Origin: Penicillium oxalicum
Taxonomy: Eukaryota > Ascomycota > Eurotiomycetes > Eurotiales > Aspergillaceae
Assembly (NCBI RefSeq): GCF_001723175.1
Contig: NC_064650.1
Span: 3,410,001-3,474,000, forward strand
Direction: 5' to 3'
DNA length: 64,000 nt
Part shown: positions 1 to 11,213 of the stretch, piece after piece
How the letters are laid out: every line of letters begins with the position of its first letter
Position numbering within the stretch: position 1 is the stretch's first letter
Translations under genes and position numbers: made by a program
Notes under the pieces: model-generated
Database searches by the model: none
Told to the model about the DNA's origin: nothing
The model's input: the letters and a program-made list of their open reading frames with translations, nothing else

Positions 1-164
1 GTGCGATATGGCTGTGTCTGCGACTGGGTAGAAGCTACGGCGCGTGGCTGAAAGGCCGTGAATGCGCTGTAGCCTGCTGGTTTAGAACCATTGCTAGAAG
101 GTGGAGGACGGGGTGGAAGTGAGGCGGGTGTCTGGTTGAGACCTGGAGGTGGCGGATAGGACAT
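1..164 (-). CDS. 5'-partial gene: proline-rich N-terminus of an unidentified protein, cut by the window edge
   Basis: Read on the minus strand, an ATG at 164 opens a frame that runs off position 1 without a stop (54 codons). The peptide starts MSYPPPPGLNQ and continues with short runs of Pro and Ser/Thr, then FTAFQPRAVAS and Gln-rich sequence. This low-complexity, proline-rich composition is what I would expect at the disordered N-terminus of a fungal RNA-binding (RRM) protein of the RBM42 type, but no folded domain is inside the window, so the family assignment is only a guess. The reading frame, the good start and the absence of any stop support a real gene. It would be divergent to gndA, separated by about 3 kb. 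Confidence 0.55.
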   Translation of the reverse strand, partial: MSYPPPPGLNQTPASLPPRPPPSSNGSKPAGYSAFTAFQPRAVASTQSQTQPYR

Positions 165-3141
165 GATGAATGAGTCGTCCCCAAGTGGAAGTTGAGCTAG
201 TGTGCAGTGCAGTAGCTGCAACGTACCTTAGCTTCGAGCCTGCGAGGAAAGACACCGATGGAATCACTAGTCGGTCTCTCTGTTCTCACTAGGTGTGGTC
301 GCGGAAAGACAAGAGCAAGTCGTAGTATCGATGATCAGAAAGCTTCAATGAAGATGTTCAGTGTAGAATCTTCGGGAGTTCTTCTACGGCAGAATAAGGT
401 TATGTTCTGACCGCCTTTGGAAAGAGCCTATGAGAATACACTTTGTCAAGCCAATTCTTGCTGCAAGCCAACACAGCCACAGTTGCTCAGAGTATTCGAT
501 TCGAGGACCTGCATCATTGTTTTGTTGTGCTGAATCTCCTCAAAATAGGGAAAATCTCATCCTTCACAATGAAAATCTCCTATGCCGTGATGGTCGACGA
601 TTTTCCAGCTTTGGAAAGCTCCCAGTTGTTTGCGAACTTGAATTTCAATGTGGGAACTGGTCCTCCAGTTTCGTGCAAAATACATATCTACAGTCCTGAA
701 TGATCGACGCCAGTGGCATTGTTAGTCAAGGCATGGCCTATAATTTGGAACCGAGTATCTTATGTCTATATCCACAGTCTCCTAGCAAGGCTCCCTTCGG
801 AGTGACCCATTTAATGTGACCGCCCGGAAGGTGATCACGGATTGGATCTGGACACAGCCGATGGAATTCGAGAATCTGAGATATATTTCCATTGACGCCC
901 ACGCTGGCACGCATTGATGGGGAGTCCTATCGAAGCCCCCACCTAGGACTCCGCCTATTCACCCGATGCCTACTGATGCCTAGTATAAACTGTAAAAACA
1001 TTGATTCGCAGGTCCTTAGGTTGAGACCTGTTGATTGTCCCTTAGTCGAGCCCTAGTGGAGGTTCCAGGTACAATCTACGCCGGGGACGTGTATATCTCC
1101 AAGTCCTGAACCGTTTGACGGATGTAACTCCTCGCCAGGAAGTGACTCCGCTCACTTAATGTCGACCCCCACGGACTGGATCAGTGAAACTTATTTCATG
1201 TCCCGCTGGAAGTTGATCACCGCGACGCCGAGATCCATGGATAGACTTTGTTCAGCAATTGGCGTGTCGCACGCTTTCCTGTGATCTGCCACCAAAGCCC
1301 CTTTGAGACCCAGGGAAAATTGATCATCCATCGTCGGCGAATGGCGCTCTACCATCGGTAATAGCCTGTATCCCTCTGATTTGATTGCAGTGACCATCAA
1401 TCGTCCTCGGTACACCCCAGCTATGAGATCTTTCGCCCTCGATCGTCCGAGGGTGTTCTTCCCGACGGCTAATATCGTGAACAATATTCCGGTGCGACAC
1501 TGTAGCCGTCTCGCACGCCAACGTCGGATGTGGACTGGAAATTGAACCCCCACTCTAGTCCGCATTTGGCGTAGTGTGCCCGAAGCCGGTTGTTGGTGGG
1601 CGGTCGGCAGCGTCTGGAAGTTTTCCCGTGGATTTCATCGCCAGAACAGTTCACCGATGCGCGGATGAATAATCAGTGGGCGTTGCATGCCCAGTCTGGG
1701 AAGTCACCCTGGATCTCAGAGTAGAATCGGTATGAAAGGGCCAGGCCGTCAGACGGGGGTGGTGGACGACTGAGCAAACAACCCTGCTGGATGCAATTGA
1801 TCGTGGTCCCCGACTGGAGAGTTGAGGCCATGACCAATCTCTAATTCAGGCTGAGCTAATCTCTGACTCAAGAGAGCTTGACTCGGGAGCACCGCGCATC
1901 TACATCTATACCGTTGAGAGGCTCATTGGTATTGTCTTTTTCACTCTCCTTTCCGGCGTGGTTGAGGACCAATCAAGGCCGCAGCGCGTGCGGGCGGAAG
2001 AGATGATGAGATCACTGCCCCTCCATACCCCTCCGTGCCCCGCGGTAATTTACCTGCGAGAGCGGTACAATCGGTGTACTCTCGTACAAGACCGTTGCTC
2101 GCAAGGTCGATTCTCTCGACGGGTGCCCAGTCGACAGCGTACCACTCAGATCCAAAAAAGGTACACCTCGTCAGGACGAGATCGACCGGGATTTGTTGAC
2201 GCATAGTTGGGGACGTGACAGTCCGAACTCTGTTCGCATACCAATCTCCAGAACCTACGCAAACAGCCAATTGAATCAGGACGGGATCGTGGCCTGTGGC
2301 TCTATCCTCTTCGAGCGAGAGCCGAGTGGGAGGAGACCCTCTTCAACTCTTCACCGGAGGACTCTCCTCCTGTAAGAACAATAGCCGCCCCGGTAACCAT
2401 GTATACTCAAGCAAACCTCTTAGAGAATGGCCTTGGGAGGAGCATCCCGGGCTGCACTTCTGCCGTTGATTTGTGGTCCCAAAGTTCACCGACATAAGCG
2501 CTTTCATTTCACCGTGCAAGCCCCGAGGTGCTCGACCAGAACGTCCGCATTATCCGAGCATCAACGGCCGATAATGTCGCCGTTCTCCATCAAGTCACGC
2601 CAGCAAAGTAGAGTCCTTACCGGCATCTTTTACAAGGAGCAACGAGATAAAATCCAGATCGAAAAGAAGACCACTAGCGTCTGGGCTCGCTGCTTTCAGG
2701 GCTTCATGGGTCAAGCTCAATATCAGCCTACCAGATACCGATACCGAGTCAGGGACCTACATTGTCCCTGAACAACTCGGACGCAACAGTCCAATACTAA
2801 CAATAAGTGATCGAGTGCTCAATGCCAATGCCAATGCCAATAATAAACACTAAACACTCAAGCATCAACGATAGAAGACTACCACTGTAGGAGTATCGTA
2901 CAGTGGAGCGTACTACAGTACTGGACTGATCCGCCCACGCACCCCCGCCGGCATGTCCCACAGCCCACTTGATGACGGAAGAGTTGCTCCGTCAGCCGGC
3001 TAACTGGGTGTCATGATTATTATTCTTTCCCCTCCGCCCTCCTTTCCTCCTCACTCCTTCATCTCCTCTCGCCATCCCACCTCTGTAGATACCCTACAAC
3101 AATCTACTTTCTCTCTCCATCTTCAATCACACACATACACC
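165..3141. other. Intergenic region between the edge gene and gndA
   Basis: No open frame here has recognisable protein features. The sequence is of mixed composition and holds three tandem CCAAT boxes at 2825-2841 (listed separately). From about 3010 to 3120 the plus strand is strongly pyrimidine-rich, the usual look of a highly expressed fungal core promoter and leader just ahead of the gndA start. The rest appears non-coding. Confidence 0.5.
2820..2841. promoter_or_regulatory. Three phased CCAAT boxes upstream of gndA
   Basis: The hexamer CAATGC is repeated almost four times, creating CCAAT pentamers at 2825, 2831 and 2837, exactly 6 bp apart, about 300 bp upstream of the gndA start codon. 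CCAAT is the binding core of the fungal HAP/AnCF complex. The sites are seen; binding is inferred. Confidence 0.4.
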
Positions 3142-5094
3142 ATGGCTGACCAGGCTGTGTAAGTCTCTCTCCCCTGCCACATCTTCCCCCTCCTGTGCAT
3201 GGCGCACCAGCATGGATACCCCGCCGTCACTATCCCGACGATCATCACCACATTCTTGCCCCCTCTCTTGGTGCACTGTCCTGGACCCTTGAGCTTCCAG
3301 GCGACTCGAAAGAGAACATTGGACCTTCTGCTTCTGCGTGAGAGCTCAAGTGAGCAAATTGTTCTAATGGGCAATCTATGCGCTGCTTCCGGCCGGGTTC
3401 ACCGGAGGACGGTTCTGGAGACTTTGGCCTCCTGAGCTTTGCGAGATGAAGCAAAATGATAACCCCTCTCGCCCTCTCTGCGTGTCTCAATTTGTCATTT
3501 CTTTTCTTTTCCGGCTGTTGACGCTAGAACCTTGTCACTGACTGTAGTGCCCGTCTCGCCGGCATTAATGTCGGCGCACCGGCGCACCCTGCTCCTAGTG
3601 CTGATTTCGGCCTCATCGGTCTGGCCGTTATGGGCCAGAACCTGATCCTCAACGCTGCCGATCACGGTTTCACTGTTTGCGCCTACAACCGCACAACCTC
3701 CAAGGTCGACCGCTTCCTCGACAACGAGGCCAAGGGTAAGCAATCTCCATTCCGGGCAACGGCCCTTTTTGACTTGGTGTCTGCTCTGCGCGGGTTGGCT
3801 GAATTGTTCCATTTGCAGGCAAGTCCATCGTCGGTGCTCACTCCGTTGAGGAGTTCTGCTCCAAGCTGAAGCGTCCTCGTCGCATTATGCTTCTTGTCAT
3901 GGCCGGCAAGCCCGTCGATGACTTCATCGAGTCTCTTCTCCCCCACCTGGAGAAGGGCGACATCATCATTGACGGTGGTAACTCTCACTTCCCCGACAGC
4001 AACCGCCGCACCAAGTACCTCCAGGAGAAGGGCATCAACTTCGTCGGCAGCGGTGTCTCTGGTGGTGAGGAGGGTGCCCGCTACGGCCCCTCCCTCATGC
4101 CCGGTGGTAACGAGGCCGCCTGGCCCCACATTAAGGACATCTTCCAGAGCATCGCCGCCAAGAGCGACGGTGAGGCCTGCTGTGACTGGGTCGGTGACGA
4201 GGGTGCTGGCCACTACGTCAAGATGGTTCACAACGGTATTGAGTACGGTGACATGCAGCTGATTTGCGAGGTGAGTCTCCCTGACGTTGTCGAATGGATC
4301 AGTCTCCAGTCGTCCCCGTCAAGATTGGCGACGGACGTCATTGTCGTCGACATTCAAAACTAATCACTCAATCTCAGGCCTACGACATTCTCAAGCGCGG
4401 TCTTGGATTGTCCTGCAAGGAGATCGGCGACGTTTTCGCCAAGTGGAACACTGGTGTTCTGGACTCCTTCCTTATTGAGATCACCCGCGATGTTCTCTAC
4501 TACAACGACAACGATGGCACTCCCCTCGTCGAGAAGATCCTCGACAAGGCCGGCCAGAAGGGTACCGGCAAGTGGACCGCTATCAACGCTCTCGACCTCG
4601 GCATGCCCGTCACCCTCATCGGCGAGGCTGTCTTCGCCCGCTGCCTGTCTGCCCTCAAGGACGAGCGTGGCCGTGCCGCTACCATCCTGAGCGGCCCTAC
4701 CCCCGAATTCACCGGCGACAAGGCCGCTTTCATCGACGACCTGGAGCAGGCTCTGTATGCCTCCAAGATCATCTCCTACGCCCAGGGCTTCATGCTCATC
4801 CAGAACGCCGCCAAGGAGTACGGCTGGAAGCTGAACAAGCCCTCCATTGCCCTGATGTGGCGTGGTGGCTGCATCATCCGCTCCGTCTTCCTCAAGGACA
4901 TCACTAACGCCTACCGCAACAACCCCGACCTCGAGAACTTGCTGTTCGACGACTTCTTCACCAAGGCTATCCACAAGGCCCAGTCTGGCTGGCGTAACGT
5001 CGTGAGCAAGTCTGCTCTGTGGGGTATTCCTCTGCCCGCCTTCACCACTGCCCTCAGCTTCTACGACGGGTACCGCACCAAGGACCTCCCCGCC

Positions 5095-5126
<32 letters not shown>

Positions 5127-5247
5127 TGCCCACACCTTCCGCATCAAGCCCGAGTTCGCCAGCGAGAACTTCCCCGAGGGCAAGGACATTCACGTCAACT
5201 GGACTGGCCGCGGTGGTGATGTCTCCGCCTCCACCTACATCGCATAA
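3142..5247 (+). CDS. gndA: 6-phosphogluconate dehydrogenase, decarboxylating
   Basis: Third enzyme of the oxidative pentose phosphate pathway: oxidises 6-phosphogluconate to ribulose 5-phosphate and CO2 with NADP+, in the cytosol. Exons 3142-3158, 3599-3735, 3819-4270, 4378-5247 give 491 residues, the usual family length. The N-terminus reads [21 protein letters not shown] with the dinucleotide-binding GLAVMG motif. [28 protein letters not shown] (catalytic Lys) and QKGTGKW are hallmark motifs, and it ends DVSASTYIA. The first exon is only 17 nt and intron 1 is long (440 nt). A second acceptor at 3547/3548 is also in frame and would add 17 residues (see findings). Codon third positions are strongly C-biased, as in highly expressed fungal genes. 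The downstream neighbour on the same strand is the LSM12-like gene. Confidence 0.97.
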
Positions 5248-5968
5248 GCGGTGGGTTGGAACGATATGGAATAAAATTTTGGGTTCAAATGTATTTAGAT
5301 GCCACTATGAATGGAACGTAACGAATTTTTGTAATTACATCGATTCTGTCTTTGTCTCTTATCTTGGTTTTGACGGTCGATCTTTTGGGAGCTTTCTCGT
5401 AGCAGAGGCAGACTTTACCTCGTCGCTCTGACTCTGGTCCACCGGCGCATCTCGACTCCAGCCGAGAGGGACACAATTGGAACTAAACCCGATTTGGTCA
5501 CGGCCGAGCAACGTTGCTCCTGCCATCTTATCGCATCACCTCCCCTCTCTTTCATCCAACAAGTCCCGGGGAAAGGCACTCTCTCCTTCCTTTTCCTTTT
5601 TTTTTCTTTTCTTTTGGTTCTTCTCCTCCCATCGCTCATTCCGTCTGGTCTTGTGCAATCCTTGTTACCTTCCCGATCATTCAGCGCGAGAGAAGAGAGA
5701 AGTGGGGACCGCCGCCCATTGACGCTCCAGGCGCAGCTACTAGTCCGTGGAACACCGAAGTCATCCAGCAGTGAGCACGACCTGAGCCGTCTCCAGAAAC
5801 CCCACCGGCGATTGAGTGTGATCGGCAACGTCCAAATGAGCGAGGGGCTTTCATCTCATCTTTGATAAGCTCTTTCCCCATTCGATTCCATCTGGATCCG
5901 TGAGATCAACTCGTGTATCACCTGTTGACGTGTGCACCACACCGCCCAAGGCCCTCATCAAGCGCCGC
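5248..5968. other. Intergenic: gndA 3' region and LSM12 promoter/leader
   Basis: Contains the gndA 3' end (AATAAAATTTT-like signal near 5270) and a pyrimidine tract at about 5565-5640 that probably marks the core promoter of the downstream gene. No coding feature is supported. Confidence 0.5.
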
Positions 5969-6887
5969 ATGGCGGAGAATAAGCGCCAGAACCCTGGAGC
6001 GAAGGGGAATCAGAATCCCGGCAGTGCCTCCACTGCAGGCGGCACGACGGCGAATATGGTTCCTCTAGAGGCCGCTTTGAGCGGCGCAATCGGTGCACGG
6101 TAAGCACTGCGTGCCTTGGTCGTACACTCCGTTGATTCCTTTGATGGACAGCCGACGAGAGACTAACCCGCCTTGTCTGCGCTCTTCCTAGTGTTCGTAT
6201 TACAACGGCTGCCCCAAATGCTTCCACATTCGAAGGCATCCTGTTCACCGCATGCCCTATCACCAACCTCGTCGCCATCAACACCTTCCCCGCCTCGGCC
6301 GCTGCGGACTCGAAGCAAGCCTCCAATGGAGACTATCACGTCATTCCCATCTCTCGCATCCAAAACTTCCAGTTGCTCGCAGCCCCCTCAAACTCCTCCG
6401 ATGGAACTTCCTTTACGGATGCGATACCCTCGATCCAGGCGCTCGACATTCGTGCCCTGAAGACCCGCGAGGCCAAGGCGATCGGCGAGGCGATGGACCG
6501 TGAAGCCCGTCGTGGAAAGGGCGTCACCCGCGAAGCTCAGGATATTTTTGATGCTTTTAGCCGCACCATGCCTGCCCATTGGAATGGTCCCCGAATTGTG
6601 GTGGCCGATTCCGTCAGCATTGCTCCGCCGTATCGAGTCGAGGATTGTCGGCCGCTTGTCGCAGGCAACGACGCCGCGTTGACTCGGGTACGGAAAGTGG
6701 TAAGTCAAGCCCTTGCAACCTGCCAGATTGAAGTTGAAAACAAACAAACAATCAATCCCTGCGCAAGTTCACTGACTGGGGTCTCGAACAGCTGGAGATG
6801 GAGCGCAAGAAGATCGAGTTTCGCAACGCTAGCGCAACAATCGGTTCGACCAGCACCTTCACCCGTAATGAGCGCAAAGGGGGTTAA
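5969..6887 (+). CDS. lsm12: LSM12-like protein (LSm plus anticodon-binding-like domain)
   Basis: Exons 5969-6099, 6192-6699 and 6792-6887 give 244 residues. A short basic N-terminus (MAENKRQNPGAKGNQ) is followed at about 33-78 by an LSm-like beta fold (ALSGAIGARVRITT, FEGILFTACPITNLVAINTF). From about 137 comes the characteristic LSM12 AD domain: ALKTREAKAIGEAMDRE, VTREAQDIFDAFSRTMPAHW, IVVADSVSIAPPY, and a closing RVRKVLEMERKKIEF helix. Family members bind RNA or RNA-associated complexes; yeast Lsm12 associates with Pbp1 and ribosomes. Both introns are 92 nt with clean GTAAG donors. The start is the first Met that gives a sensible N-terminus; an upstream in-frame ATG at 5900 would add 23 residues and is less likely. 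Confidence 0.85.
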
Positions 6888-7982
6888 AAGTTGAAATCCT
6901 TGAAACTGACTTCAAGCTCTATTCATGTGTTTTTGAGCATCATGCTTGATATGTTGTCAAGCAAAAAGAAAAGAAAAAAAATGACATCATGAACGGTGCT
7001 GGGAAATGATGAATCAATTCCAATGTCTTCCTAAATATCTCGAGGTGAGGGAATTCTGAGAACGCATAGGGTTCGGCATGGAGCATGAGAGGCGAGCTGC
7101 TGCGGTCCGAAAGGGCAATCTGATGTCCGGTTTTGTAGGTTGGAAATGCAAGTTTTTAAACAGATCTGCGCATTAGCCTGACTTCACTAAATTGAAGATA
7201 ATTTAATCAACCCAGCCTAGAGGAGGTAGGTGGTGATCGGGGCTGACGACGACACCAAGGTCGCTGGGTGAGTCTTTGTTCGTTACCTGGAGAAAATGGA
7301 TAGGTAGTCCAGGTTTCAAAGTAGATTTTTATTGAAAAGTCTGCAACCGGAGGTTCCAGACGTCCGAGAAATCCCCAACTTCAGCTGCAGCATAGTTCTC
7401 ATGGTCTTGTGCAATTGTTCACTGTTTTCCAAAAGTTCTCTCCGAGGGGGTTTGTGCCTGCTTGATCTCGCAGATGGGCCCCTGGACGGGACGTGTATTC
7501 AACCTAATCCATCATGGAGTAGGTTCCAAAATTGAGGAACGAGGTCCACGCCGCTTGTGTTTTGTCGAAGAAGGTCTATATAGACACTGCCGGGTACTTG
7601 GGAGTGATCAACCTCCAATCCAGGTATAGATTCTAAATTTTGCCGCATCTACAACGAGTGGAGCTGGACCGATTTGACCAGTACCAGTGACAAAGCCTAG
7701 TGAGCATATACGGAAAAAGATAAAGAACAACATGAATTGCCGAAATTGTTTCCAAGACCAGCATCAACGCCGTATTGAAATAAAAAGTCCAATCACCACA
7801 GGATACAAACGCAACGCGCTCGCTATACGTCAGGAAATACCTCCACCAAAAACAAAGGGCAAAGGGGAAAGGGGAAAAAACACTTCCAAAATTCGCTTCC
7901 TCCACTCATTCACAGAGTTAAAGAGGAGGGAAAATGGAAAACGAGAGAATCCTCAATGCAAGGGTACATGAACCTCGACATT
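6888..7982. other. Intergenic between two convergent genes
   Basis: About 1.1 kb between the 3' ends of the LSM12-like gene and the GTPase gene. It carries short open frames on both strands with no recognisable protein character. I see no RNA gene or repeat beyond short A-rich runs (about 6962-6980). Confidence 0.45.
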
Positions 7983-10958
7983 TCAGCCAGAGACGGGTTT
8001 ACCATAAACAAGGTCACAGACCGTCCCGACAAACCCTTCTAGTCCGGACATCGGGTTAACTCCAGTGGTACTTCCCGAGCCACTGCCGGCATTGACATTG
8101 CTGTCAGCAAGGGAAGGAGAAGAAGGAAGAGGCGCCATCACCCCTGCCGAGGCCGTCATCGACATGCCCGGCATCACGAGGACTTGTAAACCGAGCTCGA
8201 TCCATTCCACGGATGTGACAAGGCCAAAGGTGATTTTGACGTCCTCGGTGATTCCGGAGGCTCCTGGTGCGTTGCCCGATATGCCGGACGAGACCATCTT
8301 ACTGATATCGTTAGCGGATGGACGGCGTCGGATTGATCCATCTGCACGACTGGCGCGATTGGCATTTCCACTCTTTTCTTTCGATGGCGACGGCGAGGAA
8401 GATTTGTCGTCGCCGTCGAAGCTGAAGAATTCTAGCTCGGTGGGAGATGGAGACCTAGAATCGTCATGGGGGTCTTCTTGGAGGTCGTCACCGGCACCTG
8501 CGAGGGCCATGCAGACAACCCGCACCGTGGTACGTACATTGGCTATGTAAGCGATGGCGTTTCCGCCGAGAAGCAAAGGAGGCGAATTGGGGGCTGAAAA
8601 TTCAGCAGCCGAGAAAGTCGCTGTGAAGCCAGTGTGAAAGACTAGGGGCAGAATCGGCGACAGGGGCGACGGAAGCGTCTGACTCGGATACAGTGATGGA
8701 TGCAGGTCTGCAAGTACCATGCCTTTTCTAATTCTGCTCAACTGAGGCAGCTTCCCGTCTTCCGTTGAGGCAAGCAGCTCGATTCCGATGGTGCCGACTT
8801 GATCCTCTTTCAGGCGGCGCACCGGCAAGCGGAGATTCCTAACACTGACGACCCGGATGCGTTGCCATTTGACCTGCGTCAAGCCATCCTTGCTCGAAAG
8901 CATCCCATGGGAGAGGGAGGCGGGGAACTGAGCAGAGACACCGGGACCACTGCTGCGAGAAAGAAGATTCAAGGGGGCAGAGTCACCACCGCAGTCTGCG
9001 GAAGTGTCGACCAGGCTGGGGCCGATTACCATCTCATCACCAACAGCGATACTACCATGCCGCACCAAGCCGCAAAGAACCATACCACGGCTTTGACAAC
9101 CGTCTTTGTCGGCAGATACAGAGTATACCTTGGATGGTGGTATCGCAAACACCTCGTCAATGTCAAAAACGGCCGTAGGGTGACTTGACTGACCCAATGG
9201 TCGATCAATACGCAGGCTCCTTTGTGGCCGGCGGGTGGGAATTGGAAGATAACGTAGCAATGCATGCAATTTTCCCGCCCCCGTGCCATCGACCGCACTG
9301 CAGAGAACAATAGGCACGGTGGTAGGCCACTGATCACCTGCCGTGGCAAGAACCTTGCGCACACCATCGCTATCAGCAGGACTAATCTGCTGCAGGTCCA
9401 ATGTTTTATCCTTTGCAGGTGACGCAGGGAGCATTGCCGGCTTACGGCCGGCGGCCTTGAGAGCCGACAAAACCCGAGCAAGATTCTCACGCAACCTTCC
9501 TCGCGAAGCCACATCCAGCTTGGTGACGACGACAATGACATTCATATCGAGTTTCAGACATAGGTCCAAGTACGCCAAGCATCGTTCGATCTCTCCAGCG
9601 GGCTCAACCGCGGAATCCGCGTCAACGCTTGTTTCATCGCCGCAATTGGCGGGGATGCAGAGCATCACATAGTGGGGAGCCCAGCTCACCAGTCCACGCA
9701 AAGTGGACTTGAGATACCGAACCGAACCCGGGAGGTCGGACACAAAGGCCAGACGACCCCCACGGGACGCGGCATGAATGTCATCCCACGCAGCCACGTT
9801 TCCCGACGCATAATTCACCACGATAGGAGGTTTGTCGCCAGAATAGCCAATCAGTTCCTGCGCGACTGAGCTGGTGATGCCCGAGGAAATTTCGTGACGG
9901 TGTTTCAACAAGCTCAGTCGGCTGCTTCCTCGACCGTTGTCGAAGATGGACGATGTCAAAGTGCCCACGAGGGAAGACTTTCCAGATGCGCTCGACCCGG
10001 CAATGGAGATGCGAATCTGCTCGGTGGTGGAAGAGTCTTCCTCTGCACTGGTCTCGGCACTTGTATTCGTTTTCAAAGAGCTAGATGCGGAATCTTTCCT
10101 CGCCCGCGAAGAGGTCAGCTTGTAGTGATCCAGGTCTGGCGAGACCAGAGCTTCTGCAACCCAGAGATTGGCCCGGTGGCATTTGCTCGAGTCCAGGGGC
10201 ACCGCAGGAGAGTCGTCTGCCCATTCACATTTGCCCACGACGACTCGACGGAGGATCTCGACCTTGCATCCCAGACTGGCAGACATGGCCCGCAAGTTCG
10301 TGACGCTCTCATCCAGCTCATCCTCGGTGAGTCCGACAAAGGTACCATCATCGGCAACGCCGATTTCATACAAGGCACCTTGACTTTCCTCCAGACCCGG
10401 CAGAAGACGGGCGGGTTTCGACGGCACCCCCAGTTGCGGAGTCGCATCCGGAAGCACAGGCACGACTAGATTAGCCGTTGTCGATGAATGGAATGGCGAT
10501 GACTGTTGCAGGCGCCAAAGAAGCTGGGTGGTCAGACCCTGCAGTCGCTGCTGCCGGCTTTGGGCCGACTTGGCCTGCATTGGCCGAGGAGCCGCATCTT
10601 GCGCCGGGGACGAGGAATACGAATTTGGAGTGACTGAGACTCGAGAATGATACGAGCCTGCGACTACACTTCCCGTGGACATGGAAAGATAAGGCCGTCG
10701 AGGGCGGAGCAAGAGATGCAACTTGTATTCCGTTGGACCCTCTTGAGGTTCCGGTTCAAGCTTGGTGATTCCATAGTCCGACAGAAAGTCCGGCGCGCGA
10801 TCCAAATGAGAACTGGATCGGGTCCGCACAGCCAGGCCTGTTTTACTGTTCAGGGCAGGCTGACTCGTCTGGTTGCTCTGCGGGGTGGAAGACCCCGACG
10901 TCGACCATGGGGAGGACACCCTGGGCGGGTCCGGATCATACGTGAAGATAGAAGCCAT
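7983..10958 (-). CDS. GTPBP1/GTPBP2-type translational GTPase
   Basis: Single-exon 991-residue model starting MASIFTYDPDPPRV. The first 300 residues are mostly Ser/Pro-rich with an interspersed conserved block (GALYEIGVADDGTFVGLTED, about 194-213). The GTPase domain follows: G1 GSSASGKSS at 321-329, a switch region RHEISSGITSSVAQELIGY at about 354-372 that resembles the RHEI..G.TSSV.. motif of GTPBP1/2, G3 DLPG at 408-411, and G4 TKLD at 479-482. Behind it are EF-Tu-like beta-barrel segments. Animal relatives act in ribosome rescue and mRNA decay; the fungal role is inferred. The frame is open upstream to 11213, but a 5'-leader intron makes MASIF the probable start (see the uORF entry). A Ser/Pro-rich insert lies near the C-terminus. 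Confidence 0.85.
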   Translation of the reverse strand: MASIFTYDPDPPRVSSPWSTSGSSTPQSNQTSQPALNSKTGLAVRTRSSSHLDRAPDFLSDYGITKLEPEPQEGPTEYKLHLLLRPRRPYLSMSTGSVVAGSYHSRVSVTPNSYSSSPAQDAAPRPMQAKSAQSRQQRLQGLTTQLLWRLQQSSPFHSSTTANLVVPVLPDATPQLGVPSKPARLLPGLEESQGALYEIGVADDGTFVGLTEDELDESVTNLRAMSASLGCKVEILRRVVVGKCEWADDSPAVPLDSSKCHRANLWVAEALVSPDLDHYKLTSSRARKDSASSSLKTNTSAETSAEEDSSTTEQIRISIAGSSASGKSSLVGTLTSSIFDNGRGSSRLSLLKHRHEISSGITSSVAQELIGYSGDKPPIVVNYASGNVAAWDDIHAASRGGRLAFVSDLPGSVRYLKSTLRGLVSWAPHYVMLCIPANCGDETSVDADSAVEPAGEIERCLAYLDLCLKLDMNVIVVVTKLDVASRGRLRENLARVLSALKAAGRKPAMLPASPAKDKTLDLQQISPADSDGVRKVLATAGDQWPTTVPIVLCSAVDGTGAGKLHALLRYLPIPTRRPQRSLRIDRPLGQSSHPTAVFDIDEVFAIPPSKVYSVSADKDGCQSRGMVLCGLVRHGSIAVGDEMVIGPSLVDTSADCGGDSAPLNLLSRSSGPGVSAQFPASLSHGMLSSKDGLTQVKWQRIRVVSVRNLRLPVRRLKEDQVGTIGIELLASTEDGKLPQLSRIRKGMVLADLHPSLYPSQTLPSPLSPILPLVFHTGFTATFSAAEFSAPNSPPLLLGGNAIAYIANVRTTVRVVCMALAGAGDDLQEDPHDDSRSPSPTELEFFSFDGDDKSSSPSPSKEKSGNANRASRADGSIRRRPSANDISKMVSSGISGNAPGASGITEDVKITFGLVTSVEWIELGLQVLVMPGMSMTASAGVMAPLPSSPSLADSNVNAGSGSGSTTGVNPMSGLEGFVGTVCDLVYGKPVSG

Positions 10959-10995
10959 GACTGTTCCTTTCGCAGAATGCAAATTTATACGGGTA

Positions 10996-11213
10996 TTAGA
11001 GATATTCGGTAAGAGGTAGACTTCCAACAGAAACGTGCAATTGTAGCTGTGAAGACGGAAGCAGGCATTCTTGCGCCGAGCAGAAATCCGGGTAAGTGTT
11101 GAAATGATACTCACGACCAAGTCGCAAATACCTGGTGTGGAGATCATAAGAGGAGGGGGGAGATGTGGTGACCACTTTGAGTCACCAGGGTCCTGGTTGC
11201 CTGAGGCATACAT
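10996..11213 (-). promoter_or_regulatory. Spliced upstream ORF and 5'-leader intron of the GTPase gene
   Basis: An ATG at 11213 opens a frame in phase with the main GTPase start. It contains a GTGAGT donor and a CTTCACAG acceptor that define a 68 nt intron (11047-11114). When this is removed the upstream frame becomes a 49-codon uORF ending with TAA at 10996-10998, 38 nt before the main ATG. When it is retained, the frame continues unbroken into the GTPase and adds 85 residues. Splice signals are seen; use is inferred. Confidence 0.5.

Noticed and set aside
2427..2771. 114-codon plus-strand frame upstream of gndA
   Set aside because: Arg/Ser/Gln-rich with no conserved pattern; it lies in the likely promoter region.
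4360..5193. 277-codon minus-strand frame antisense to gndA exon 4
   Set aside because: It is a shadow of the C-biased gndA codons; the peptide is low-complexity Val/Gly/Glu/Leu and the sense strand is unmistakable.
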